From UBA11346 sp038060575 (GTDB taxonomy: Bacteria; Planctomycetota; UBA11346), in contig CAZZAM010000017.1 of assembly GCA_964652775.1 (NCBI GenBank), forward strand, positions 1 through 64,000: a stretch of DNA of 64,000 nucleotides, written 5' to 3'. Both the position numbers and the translations under genes were made by a program. The number at the start of each line of letters is the position of its first letter. Positions within the stretch are counted from its first letter, which is position 1. This document shows positions 1 to 6,692 of this stretch, in pieces. The notes under the pieces are model-generated. The model ran no database searches and was not told the origin of the DNA. It saw nothing but the letters and a program-made list of their open reading frames with translations.

Positions 1-528
1 TACCTGCGCTCTGAACCTGTCTCAAATCACCCACTCAATCGGGAGAAGACCCAGATTTGGAAGGCACGCGTGAGTTGGCCTTTCCGAGTGGGCATATTGG
101 CATGTGTCGTTCTTGCGGCATGGATTGCATGGTACTGGGTTCCCAAGTGGGCACCGGATTGGACGGTTCGTCATTCTCCATGGATCATGCCGGCGCTTAG
201 AGCTAGTTTATACTAAGATGTAGATACTCAGGAGTATGAGCGCCCAAGAGAGATTTTCTGTCGCCGTATTGTTTTAGAATGGGGATCATTAGCTGTTCCG
301 ACGCTTGCTGAGGCTCTTTTAGATCCTGACGTCAAGATGCGACTTCATGCAACGGAAGCTTTGGGGCTTTGTAATGATCGGTCTGCCGTAGAGCAGTTGT
401 TTAGAGCATTGAAAGACAGTGATTATTATGTCCAAGAAGCAGCCACCTGTGGGCTCTTGGATCTGAAACGATTCCTCTCAAGCGAAGAGCTTGCTGCTGT
501 AGAGTCATGGAAAAAGGGTCGATTTTAG
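1..528 (+). pseudogene. HEAT-repeat membrane protein, 5'-truncated by window edge and interrupted by an in-frame stop
   Basis: Frame 1 is open from the window edge, encodes a hydrophobic segment around bases 79-156 (WPFRVGILACVVLAAW and on) and reaches a TAA at 214-216. The same frame then continues without another stop to the TAG at 526-528. This second part contains HEAT-like helical repeats (LAVPTLAEALLDPDVKMRLHATEAL cannot be split between frames; the pattern P-L-L-D-x-D-V-R-A-A recurs as AVEQLFRALKDSDYYVQEAA). One reading frame split by a single stop suggests one gene inactivated by a nonsense mutation or a sequencing error. A re-initiated 63-residue product from ATG 337 is the alternative. 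Base composition is visibly less GC-rich than the following genes. The function of the intact protein is unknown; HEAT repeats usually mediate protein binding. Confidence 0.5.
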
Positions 529-617
529 CCCAGTTGTCATGGGGTTTAGCCCATTTTTTCTCCACTTCCCAAGCCAAGTATGCCCACATGATGTCGCCCC
601 GCACCCAAGGACTCGTC

Positions 618-1814
618 ATGGACAAGGCAACGCTCAAGAGCCGTCTCAATTCCTTCACCGTCGAGACCCCGTCGTGGGGCTTGGCCAATAGCGGCACGCG
701 CTTCGGCACGTTCCGTCAGCCGTGGGCGGCGAAGAGTTTGGACGAGAAGCTCGCTGATGCTGGTCAGGTGCAGAAGTTCACCGGCATCTGCCCGCGCGTT
801 GCGCTGCACATTCCGTGGGACATGTCCGACAACTGGGGTTCGGTGCAGGCGATGGCGAAAGCCAACGGCGTGCAGATCGGCGCGATCAACCCAAACGTGT
901 TCCAGGACGAGGTCTATCAGTTCGGCTCGATCTGTAACACCGACGCCGCTGTGCGTCAGAAGGCGATCGCGCACCACATCGAGTGCATCGAGATCGCCAA
1001 GGCGACCGGCTCGAACGCGATCAGTCTGTGGTACGCTGACGGCACCAACTATCCCGGCCAGGCCAACATGCGCGCGCGCAAGCAGCGCATGTACGAGAGT
1101 CTCAAGGCGGTGTACGCCAAGCTCCCGCCCGGCATGAAAATGCTGGTTGAATACAAGTGCTTTGAACCGGCGTTCTATCACACCGACATTCAGGACTGGG
1201 GTTCGTCGCTGCTGCTCTGTCAGAAGCTTGGCCCGCAGGCGCAGGTGTTGGTTGATACCGGTCACCATCTCCCCGGCTGCAACATCGAGCACATCGTAGC
1301 GATCTTGCTCGATGAAGGTCGCCTCGGTGGATTCCACTTCAACGATCGCAAGTACGCCGATGACGATCTCACGGTCGGTGCGATCAATCCCTATCAGTTG
1401 TTCCTGATCTTCTGCGAGCTGATCGCTGGCGAAGAGGATCCGTCCCAGGTCGTGTCGCAGTGCGCCAAGGCCTGTGCCTACATGTTCGACCAGTGCCCGA
1501 ATCACAAGCCGACGATCGAAAGCGTGATCCAGTCAGCCGTCTGCGTTCAGGAGACCTGGGCCAAGGCCCTGCTGGTCGATCGCGCCGCACTGAAGAAGTC
1601 GCAGGACATCCACGATCTGACCATGTGCGAAGAGATCCTGAAGGACGCGTACAACACCGACGTCCGCCCAATCCTCGCCGAGTGGCGCCAGGAACGCGGC
1701 ATTGATCCGAATCCGATGGCCGCTTTCCGCCGTTCGGGCTATCTCAAGAAGGTCGCCGAAGAGCGCATCAAGAAGCGCGCGGGTCAGGGCGGCGCGACCG
1801 GCGCGTTTGGCTGA
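618..1814 (+). CDS. rhaI: L-rhamnose isomerase, RhaI (Pseudomonas stutzeri) type
   Basis: The 398-residue product matches the catabolic RhaI-type L-rhamnose isomerase (L-rhamnose to L-rhamnulose, cytoplasmic, Mn/Zn-dependent TIM barrel). Landmarks in family order are PSWG..GTRF near the N-terminus, LHIPWD, ECIEIAKATGSNA, YPGQ, EPAFYHTDIQDWG, LGPQAQVLVDTGHH and GGFHFNDRKY.DDDL. The Glu of EYKC, the Asp of LVDTGHH, the His of GFHFND and the downstream Asp are the expected metal ligands. An upstream ATG at 507 is in frame, but homology starts only at the MDKATL start, which has AAGG at 607-610; I therefore start at 618. It stands alone: no rhamnulokinase or aldolase is in view. A strong terminator follows directly. 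Confidence 0.88.
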   Translation: MDKATLKSRLNSFTVETPSWGLANSGTRFGTFRQPWAAKSLDEKLADAGQVQKFTGICPRVALHIPWDMSDNWGSVQAMAKANGVQIGAINPNVFQDEVYQFGSICNTDAAVRQKAIAHHIECIEIAKATGSNAISLWYADGTNYPGQANMRARKQRMYESLKAVYAKLPPGMKMLVEYKCFEPAFYHTDIQDWGSSLLLCQKLGPQAQVLVDTGHHLPGCNIEHIVAILLDEGRLGGFHFNDRKYADDDLTVGAINPYQLFLIFCELIAGEEDPSQVVSQCAKACAYMFDQCPNHKPTIESVIQSAVCVQETWAKALLVDRAALKKSQDIHDLTMCEEILKDAYNTDVRPILAEWRQERGIDPNPMAAFRRSGYLKKVAEERIKKRAGQGGATGAFG

Positions 1815-1851
1815 ACCTGGGAACGCCACGCTCCAGCGTGGCTCGAAAAGA

Positions 1852-1891
1852 AAAACAGGCGGGAGAATTTTCTCCCGCCTGTTTTGTTTTT
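1852..1891 (+). terminator. Rho-independent terminator after rhaI
   Basis: A perfect 16-bp stem (1852-1867 with 1870-1885) closes on a 2-nt TT gap and is followed by GTTTTT. It lies 38 nt after the rhaI stop. Between the stop and the stem is a small GGGAACGCCACGCTCCAGCGTGGC-type hairpin, split here as GGGAACGCC and GCTCCAGCGTGGC. Confidence 0.9.
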
Positions 1892-1892
1892 G

Positions 1893-1949
1893 TGGCTGGT
1901 CGCTGGTCAGCAGGTCGCCAGCAGCCAGCAGCCAGCAGCCAGCAAAACC
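1893..1949. repeat. Tandem GCCAGCA/GCTGGTC low-complexity repeat
   Basis: GCTGGTC units are followed by four GCCAGCA units ending at about 1944. A partly complementary GCTGGC-rich tract lies at 2423-2472, so the four-helix-bundle gene and its leader sit between complementary arms. Translation of such tracts gives the AASSQQ-type peptides that are common in over-predicted ORFs. Confidence 0.7.
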
Positions 1950-1958
1950 GTGGGTGGC

Positions 1959-2076
1959 TTCCTTGCAAGCCCCCAGCGTCCGGATCGTGCTCGCCGTCAA
2001 GGCGAACCGCTGCGCGGCGCCGACGACGGCGGCCTTGACAGCTGTGCGCGGTCCGGTCTTGGGGGCTCACAAGGAA
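1959..2076 (+). promoter_or_regulatory. Structured leader RNA that sequesters the ribosome-binding site of the four-helix-bundle gene
   Basis: Hand folding gives one long rod. TTCCTTG (1959-1965) pairs with CAAGGAA (2070-2076); after a 2x2 internal loop AGCCCCCA (1968-1975) pairs with TGGGGGCT (2060-2067). CCGGATCGTGC (1980-1990) then pairs with 2047-2057 using two G-U pairs, GTCAAGGC (1996-2003) with GCCTTGAC (2032-2039), and CGCCG (2018-2022) with CGGCG (2027-2031). The Shine-Dalgarno AAGGA at 2071-2075 lies inside the basal stem, eight nt before the ATG at 2083. It matches no riboswitch, SRP or 6S signature I recognise. It could also be an independent small RNA. Confidence 0.6.
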
Positions 2077-2082
2077 CCCCAC

Positions 2083-2436
2083 ATGGCACGTTTCACCAAT
2101 CTCCAAGTTTGGCATCAGGCCAGACAGCTGATCAAAATGGTTTCGATTATGACGGCGGACATGCGAACCGAAGGCGATCTCAAATCACAGATACGTCGGG
2201 CGGCAATATCTGTCGCGAGTAACATAGCTGAAGGATCTGAACGTGGATCTGACCGCGACTTCTCGCGGTTCCTCGCCATTGCTAACGCATCAGCAGCCGA
2301 GGTCGAGGCGCAGGCGATTATTGCAGGGGACTGCGGTTGTCTGAGCGACCAGCAAGCGGCGTCGATTGCTGATCAGGCGCGGATCGTGGGACGGATGCTC
2401 AATCGGCTGATGGCTCGACTGGCTGGCAGCGGGTAG
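2083..2436 (+). CDS. Four-helix-bundle protein (S23 / 23S rRNA intervening-sequence protein family)
   Basis: The 117-residue protein starts MARFTNLQVWHQA and carries the family signature LKSQIRRAAISVASNIAEG followed by a Ser/Arg/Asp-rich turn (GSERGSDRDFSRF) and a long helix rich in Ala and Glu. This is the TIGR02436-type four-helix bundle, found as the protein of intervening sequences in 23S rRNA, in avd of diversity-generating retroelements, and as many stand-alone genes of unknown role. No reverse transcriptase or variable repeat is nearby, so a DGR role is not supported. The gene is enclosed by a folded leader and complementary GCCAGC/GCTGGC tracts, and its stop codon lies inside the downstream repeat. 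The start is set by AAGGA at 2071-2075. Confidence 0.85.
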   Translation: MARFTNLQVWHQARQLIKMVSIMTADMRTEGDLKSQIRRAAISVASNIAEGSERGSDRDFSRFLAIANASAAEVEAQAIIAGDCGCLSDQQAASIADQARIVGRMLNRLMARLAGSG

Positions 2437-2472
2437 CTGGCGACTGGCGGCTGGCTACTCGCTGCCAGCTAC
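2433..2472. repeat. Hairpin repeat overlapping the stop of the four-helix-bundle gene
   Basis: GTAGCTGGC (2433-2441) pairs with GCCAGCTAC (2464-2472), with additional GGCTGGC units between. The TAG stop of the upstream gene (2434-2436) is part of the left arm. Confidence 0.7.
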
Positions 2473-2489
2473 CGGCGATCGATGCGCAC

Positions 2490-2528
2490 AAAAACAAACA
2501 GCCGACAGTGCAAAGCACCGTCGGCTGT
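2490..2528 (-). terminator. Rho-independent terminator of the RRM gene
   Basis: Read on the minus strand, a 13-bp stem with one mismatch (2498-2510 with 2516-2528) is followed by TTTGTTTTTG. It lies about 30 nt beyond the stop of the RRM gene. Confidence 0.85.
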
Positions 2529-2556
2529 TCATCGACTGATGGTTGAGATCAGCGAG

Positions 2557-2928
2557 TTAGCGAGGACCGCGGTAGCCACCGCCGCCGCCGCCGCCATCAC
2601 GACCGCCGCCGCCTCCACCGCCGCCGCCTTCACGACGACCGAAGCCGCCTGGACGGCCGCCGCCTCCACCGCCTCCGCCGCCAGCTGGACGCGGCTCGGA
2701 CTTGCGCACGGTCAGCGCACGGCCGCCGTTGTCCTGGCCGTTGAGAGCCTGGATGGCAGCCTGGGCCGAAGCTTCGTCTCCCATCGTAATAAAGCCGAAT
2801 CCGCGTGAGCGGCCGGTTTCGCGGTCAGTTACGACCTTTGCGCGCACAACAGTGCCATGCGCGGCGAACAGGTTGGTGAGAGCCTCGTCGTTAATCGACC
2901 AGGGCAGGTTGCCTACGTAGAGTTCCAA
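2557..2928 (-). CDS. Single-RRM RNA-binding protein with a glycine-rich tail
   Basis: The 123-residue protein has one RNA recognition motif (residues 1-78) with RNP2 LYVGNL at 3-8 and RNP1 RGFGFITM around 43-50. Its tail consists almost entirely of Gly runs broken by Arg, Asp and Tyr (GGGRPGGFGRREGGG). This architecture is typical of bacterial cold-inducible Rbp proteins (cyanobacteria, PVC bacteria) that bind RNA and may chaperone it; targets are unknown. The start is TTG, preceded by GAGGA on the minus strand. The gene is monocistronic, with its own terminator and an untranslated region of unknown extent upstream. Confidence 0.88.
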   Translation of the reverse strand: MELYVGNLPWSINDEALTNLFAAHGTVVRAKVVTDRETGRSRGFGFITMGDEASAQAAIQALNGQDNGGRALTVRKSEPRPAGGGGGGGGGRPGGFGRREGGGGGGGGGRDGGGGGGGYRGPR

Positions 2929-3272
2929 GGAATCCTCGATGCGGCTGCGCGTTATGGCAGCGGGTTCGCGGGGAAGTGTGCAAGGCGGAGCGCAGAGGGA
3001 AGCGATTTTATGCGACGGCCGTTCAGTGGCTTGATGGAGGATATCCGCGTTTTGACGCCATCGCGTCGCACCTTGGTGCTCTCGCCGTCAGCATGAGCAA
3101 CCAGAGTGCACACCAAGGTGCCGAAGAGAACCAGCGAAACTTAAGCGTGGATAAGCTGCCGTCGTCAGGCTCGGTACTCAGTGCTGGCGGGTACGTGGGC
3201 GGCCGCGCCGTAATAAATTAAGTCTATTACCAGCAATGCGTTAAGATGAAAACAAGGGCGTATCTTCGCGTC
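2929..3272. other. Intergenic region between paaD and the RRM gene
   Basis: No convincing gene on either strand: short ORFs here have no recognisable domain. It should contain the promoter and possibly a long 5' leader of the RRM gene (minus strand). A minus-strand TAAAAT at about 3006-3012 is a weak -10 candidate without a good -35. The last ~40 bases, near the paaD stop, are AT-rich. Confidence 0.5.
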
Positions 3273-3758
3273 TCAAACGCATTTAAAGCGTTCGAACGGC
3301 TCCAGGCAGATCCGGCAGCGATAGAGCGCCTTGCATGGCGTGGAGCCGTGTTCACTGATCCGTTCGCTGTCTGCTCCATCGCAGCGCGGACAGGCAACAG
3401 GCTTCGAACTATCAGCCGCGCCGGCTCTGCGGCCTGGAGGTGCGATGCCATGTACTTTGAGTTTGGTGCGCGCTGCATCGCTCATCCAGTCCGTCGTCCA
3501 CGCTGGTGCGAGGACTGTGTGCACAGTCGCGGCGGCGAAGCCTTCACTCCGCAATGCATCGATGATATCGTGCTCGATAATCTGCATCGCCGGGCAAGCG
3601 GTGAAGGTCGGCGTGATGGTGACCTGCACGCCAACGTCTGTCACCGCAACGCTGCGCACGATGCCCAGTTCAACCACCGACAACATCGGCAACTCAGGAT
3701 CGGGAACGTTAGCGAGAGCACGCCATGCATCGGCGTCGGTGAGCGTGCGTACCGTCAT
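3273..3758 (-). CDS. paaD: PaaD, maturation factor of the phenylacetyl-CoA epoxidase
   Basis: The 161-residue protein has an N-terminal MIP18/DUF59 domain (VPDPELPMLSVVELGIVRSV, with TACPAMQIIEHDI further on). A C-terminal zinc ribbon is built from CPRC and CRIC. This is the PaaD architecture, thought to help assemble the iron centre of the PaaABCE monooxygenase. It is the last gene of the long minus-strand paa operon, 6 nt after paaC. The length is as expected for PaaD. Confidence 0.93.
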   Translation of the reverse strand: MTVRTLTDADAWRALANVPDPELPMLSVVELGIVRSVAVTDVGVQVTITPTFTACPAMQIIEHDIIDALRSEGFAAATVHTVLAPAWTTDWMSDAARTKLKVHGIAPPGRRAGAADSSKPVACPRCDGADSERISEHGSTPCKALYRCRICLEPFERFKCV

Positions 3759-3764
3759 TGGTAT

Positions 3765-4541
3765 TTACCAGGACGAGCCAGGGTACGAGCGTGCGACGAT
3801 CTGCATTTCGGCGAGCAGATAGCCGAGTTGTTCGGTGTGCTTGCCAATTGGACCGCCGCTGAACATGTGGACGTCAGCGCGTGGAATCGTGATTTTCGCG
3901 GCAGACAGTGTGTTCGTGACCAGCGTCGACCAGACTGGTTGCAGCCGTTCGGGGTGCGGAATCAGCTTGCGCTCAATCAACGCGGCGTCGCCGGGCCAAA
4001 GTTGGAATAATTCACCGGTGTATGGCCAGAGATCGTCGATGGCATCTTGCAGGCGGCGACGACTTTCCTCGGTACCGTCACCGAGACGCAGCATCCACTC
4101 ACGGCAATGGCGCAAATGATAAGCGACTTCCTTCGAGAACTTTTCCGCTGCTGCAGCCAAGGCGGGATCCGTGCTCTTGGACAACTCGTCGTAGAGCGCA
4201 GCGGCCCATGCAGAGAACAAGAATTGCCGCGCCATGGTTTGCGCAAAGTCACCGTTGCGTTGTTCGGCCAACAGTATGTTGCGGAAATCAATCGCTTCAC
4301 GGAAGTATGCGAGATCGTCTTCGCTGCGGTTCGTGCCGTCGGCCTGTCCAGCCAAACGCAGGAGGACACTGGCGTGGCCGATGCAATCAAGCGCGATGTT
4401 GGTCATCGCGATGTCTTCCTCGAGCATCGGGCCGTGCCCGCACCATGCGGACAGGCGATGGCCGATGACGAGATGACTGTCACCGAGGCGCAGTAGATAG
4501 TTCGCGAAGTCGGCGTCGCGGGTCGCGGTCAACTCGGTCAT
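3765..4541 (-). CDS. paaC: PaaC, structural subunit of 1,2-phenylacetyl-CoA epoxidase
   Basis: The 258-residue all-helical ferritin-like protein starts with FANYLLRLGDSHLVIGHRLS and contains GHGPMLEEDIAMTNIALD and LRHCREWMLRLGDGTEES, all PaaC landmarks. PaaC pairs with PaaA in the epoxidase that forms ring-1,2-epoxyphenylacetyl-CoA, and it lacks the full di-iron ligand set. Its start overlaps the paaB stop by 4 nt, indicating translational coupling. Confidence 0.95.
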   Translation of the reverse strand: MTELTATRDADFANYLLRLGDSHLVIGHRLSAWCGHGPMLEEDIAMTNIALDCIGHASVLLRLAGQADGTNRSEDDLAYFREAIDFRNILLAEQRNGDFAQTMARQFLFSAWAAALYDELSKSTDPALAAAAEKFSKEVAYHLRHCREWMLRLGDGTEESRRRLQDAIDDLWPYTGELFQLWPGDAALIERKLIPHPERLQPVWSTLVTNTLSAAKITIPRADVHMFSGGPIGKHTEQLGYLLAEMQIVARSYPGSSW

Positions 4542-4837
4542 GACTTCTTCTTCTCGTCGGTGGTGCCGGCGTAGGCTTGCGGCAGTCGATAAATTTTATC
4601 ATTGGCAGGATCGAAGAACGACGCTTGGTCACTTGGTGCTGACGCGCGAATGGCGGTAATCGGCACTACCCACATGCTGATCGGTGCGCCGCGGCGAGCG
4701 AACACATCGCGCGCGTTTTGCAGTGCCATTTCGGCATCGTACGCATGGACGTTGCCGACGTGTTTGTGTGGTTCGCCGGATTTTTCCTGAACAAATACTT
4801 CCCAGACGTCGCCGGGGGCCTGTTTGGAAGCGGTCAT
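4538..4837 (-). CDS. paaB: PaaB, bridging subunit of 1,2-phenylacetyl-CoA epoxidase
   Basis: The 99-residue protein contains WEVFVQEKSGEPHKHVGNVHA and FARRGAPISMWVVP, diagnostic of PaaB. This small subunit links PaaAC heterodimers and helps dock the reductase. It overlaps paaA and paaC by 4 nt on each side. Confidence 0.95.
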   Translation of the reverse strand: MTASKQAPGDVWEVFVQEKSGEPHKHVGNVHAYDAEMALQNARDVFARRGAPISMWVVPITAIRASAPSDQASFFDPANDKIYRLPQAYAGTTDEKKKS

Positions 4838-5778
4838 GCTGACTCCGATTGGTGCTTGGCGGCGTAGGCGACAGCGGCATCGCGAACCCAGGCGCCATCT
4901 TCGTGGGCTTTCAGTCGAGCGCGCAAACGATCTTTATTGCAAGGACCGTTGCCGTTGATCACTGCGGTGAATTCCTTCCAGTCGATTGGTCCGATCGACC
5001 AATGCTTGCTCGCTTCGTCGAAGCGCAGTGCCGGATCGGGAATGCTCAGGTCGAGACGGTGGGCCTGCACGACGGTCTGATCAACCCACGATTGGCGGAG
5101 TTCATCGTTGCCCTTCAGCTTCACCTTCCAGCGCGTCAGTTCGGCACTGTTGGGCGACAGCTCTTCGGGTGGTCCAAACATCATCAGCGATGGCCACCAC
5201 CAGCGATTCAGTGCGTCCTGGGCCATGGCCTTCTGCGCAGCGGTGCCACGGGCAAGCACGGTGACCATCTCGTAGCCTTGGCGGAAATGAAAACTTTCCT
5301 CCTTGCAGATGCGGATCATTGCGCGCGCGTATGGCCCATATGAGCACTTCGCCAGCATCGTCTGATTGACGATCGCTGCGCCATCGACCAGCCAACCGAT
5401 CATGCCGATGTCGGCCCAAGTCAGGGTCGGATAGTTGAAGATGTTCGAATACTTGGCCTTGCCGAGGTGGAGTTGATCAACGAGTTCGGTGCGCGTAGTC
5501 CCCAATGTTTCAGCGGCGCTGTACAGATAGAGTCCGTGACCGGCCTCGTCCTGCACTTTCGCAAGCAAACCAATTTTACGACGCAGACTTGGCGCACGCG
5601 TGATCCAATTCGCCTCTGGCAACATGCCGACGATCTCGGAATGCGCGTGCTGCGACATCATGCGGGTTAATTGCCGGCGATAGCGATCCGGCATCGAGTC
5701 TTTGGGCTCGATCTTGTCACCGGTAGCGACGCGGGTTTCGAATGCCTCGTCCAGTTTTTCGTTCGTTGCGTTTACCAT
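4834..5778 (-). CDS. paaA: PaaA, catalytic subunit of 1,2-phenylacetyl-CoA epoxidase
   Basis: The 314-residue protein has the di-iron ligand motifs DEAGH (in KVQDEAGHGLYLYSAAE) and EESFH (in RICKEESFHFRQGYE), plus the PaaA core PDRYRRQLTRMMSQHAHSE. It inserts one oxygen atom into the aromatic ring of phenylacetyl-CoA. It is first of the tightly overlapping paaABC(D) set. No paaE (ferredoxin-type reductase partner) is present in the operon or elsewhere in the window, so the electron donor must be encoded elsewhere or be different. Confidence 0.96.
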   Translation of the reverse strand: MVNATNEKLDEAFETRVATGDKIEPKDSMPDRYRRQLTRMMSQHAHSEIVGMLPEANWITRAPSLRRKIGLLAKVQDEAGHGLYLYSAAETLGTTRTELVDQLHLGKAKYSNIFNYPTLTWADIGMIGWLVDGAAIVNQTMLAKCSYGPYARAMIRICKEESFHFRQGYEMVTVLARGTAAQKAMAQDALNRWWWPSLMMFGPPEELSPNSAELTRWKVKLKGNDELRQSWVDQTVVQAHRLDLSIPDPALRFDEASKHWSIGPIDWKEFTAVINGNGPCNKDRLRARLKAHEDGAWVRDAAVAYAAKHQSESA

Positions 5779-5784
5779 GATGGG

Positions 5785-6531
5785 TCAGCTCCGTTTGGCG
5801 GCGGCGATTGCAGCCGCTGCTGGTGGGGTGACAACGAGTTCGCCGCTGATGCGCGCGCGGGCTTCGAGCAATTGAGGCCAATGATCAGTGCCTTCCCAAA
5901 GAACTGCCTTCAGTCGAGCCATCGCCTCGGGACTGAAACTGGCGAGTTTCTGCGCTCGTGCAGAGATGGCTTGATCAAGTTCGGCAACGGTTTTGAAAAT
6001 GTCGGCGTAGAGACCGCGATCCCGAGCCCACGTCGCATCGCGCCAGTCGGCTTCGATCGCCAGTTGGCCGTAGGCTGCGGTGCCGACTCGACGCTCGACC
6101 ACCGGTCCGATAACGAATGGTCCGATGCCGAGGGCCAGTTCGCTGAGGCGAATCCGCGCCTGGTCGGTTGCGTACGCGTAATCGCACGCCGCAACCAAGC
6201 CAACACCGCCGCCGATAGCTGAGCCGTGAACGCGCGCGATAATGAATTTCGGGCAGGCGCGCATGGCGAGAATAACCCGGGCAAAGCCAAGGAAAAATGC
6301 GGTACCGCTTGAGGTACTAGTGACCGCCAGCAATTCATCGAACGACGCACCGGCGCAGAACGGGCCATCGCCGCCGCTACGCAGAATGATGACGCGAACG
6401 TTGGGGTCACGGCCTAACGCGGTGACGGACTCAGCTAGCTGCGCGAGAACAGTTGCTGGCAACGAGTTTTTCTTCTCGGTGGCGAACGTAATCGTGCCGA
6501 CGCCGTTGCTGACGGTGCTGGTGACGCTCAT
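5785..6531 (-). CDS. Enoyl-CoA hydratase/isomerase (crotonase) family protein, second paralogue of the paa operon
   Basis: The 248-residue crotonase-fold protein has oxyanion-hole segments CAGASFDELL and HGSAIGGGVGLVAACD. At the place of the first catalytic Glu of classical enoyl-CoA hydratase it has Gly (GGGVGL), while the second Glu is kept (IRLSELALGIGPFV). Its place before paaA and the absence of another paaF candidate suggest that it hydrates 2,3-dehydroadipyl-CoA, the PaaF step. However, the single-Glu pattern also fits methylglutaconyl-CoA-hydratase-like or isomerase members. PaaG is clearly the other paralogue at 11795-12586. Confidence 0.75.
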   Translation of the reverse strand: MSVTSTVSNGVGTITFATEKKNSLPATVLAQLAESVTALGRDPNVRVIILRSGGDGPFCAGASFDELLAVTSTSSGTAFFLGFARVILAMRACPKFIIARVHGSAIGGGVGLVAACDYAYATDQARIRLSELALGIGPFVIGPVVERRVGTAAYGQLAIEADWRDATWARDRGLYADIFKTVAELDQAISARAQKLASFSPEAMARLKAVLWEGTDHWPQLLEARARISGELVVTPPAAAAIAAAKRS

Positions 6532-6546
6532 CTAGGGATTCCAGTT

Positions 6547-6688
6547 CAAGGCAACCGCAGAGGCGCAGAGGCCGCTGAGGACGCAGAGGTCGACATGGGT
6601 GACGGCAGACAAACGGACTGAGGTGTGCTGATCGGGTAAGGATCTCCTCTGCGATCTCCGCGGCCTCTGCGCCTCTGCGGTTGCCTTG
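6547..6688. repeat. Palindromic CAAGGCAACC element between crotonase and paaZ
   Basis: A 29-bp perfect inverted repeat (6547-6575 with 6660-6688) begins CAAGGCAACC and ends GGTTGCCTTG. The arms are built of GCAGAGGC units. The ~84-nt interior is unique. It sits just after the paaZ stop, inside the operon. Confidence 0.85.
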
Positions 6689-6692
6689 GAGT

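Noticed and set aside
546..1505. Long minus-strand ORF opposite rhaI
   Set aside because: Shadow of a clearly homologous gene; no domain, and it is due to high GC at third positions.
2083..2436. Diversity-generating retroelement (Avd)
   Set aside because: No reverse transcriptase, template repeat or variable target gene nearby.
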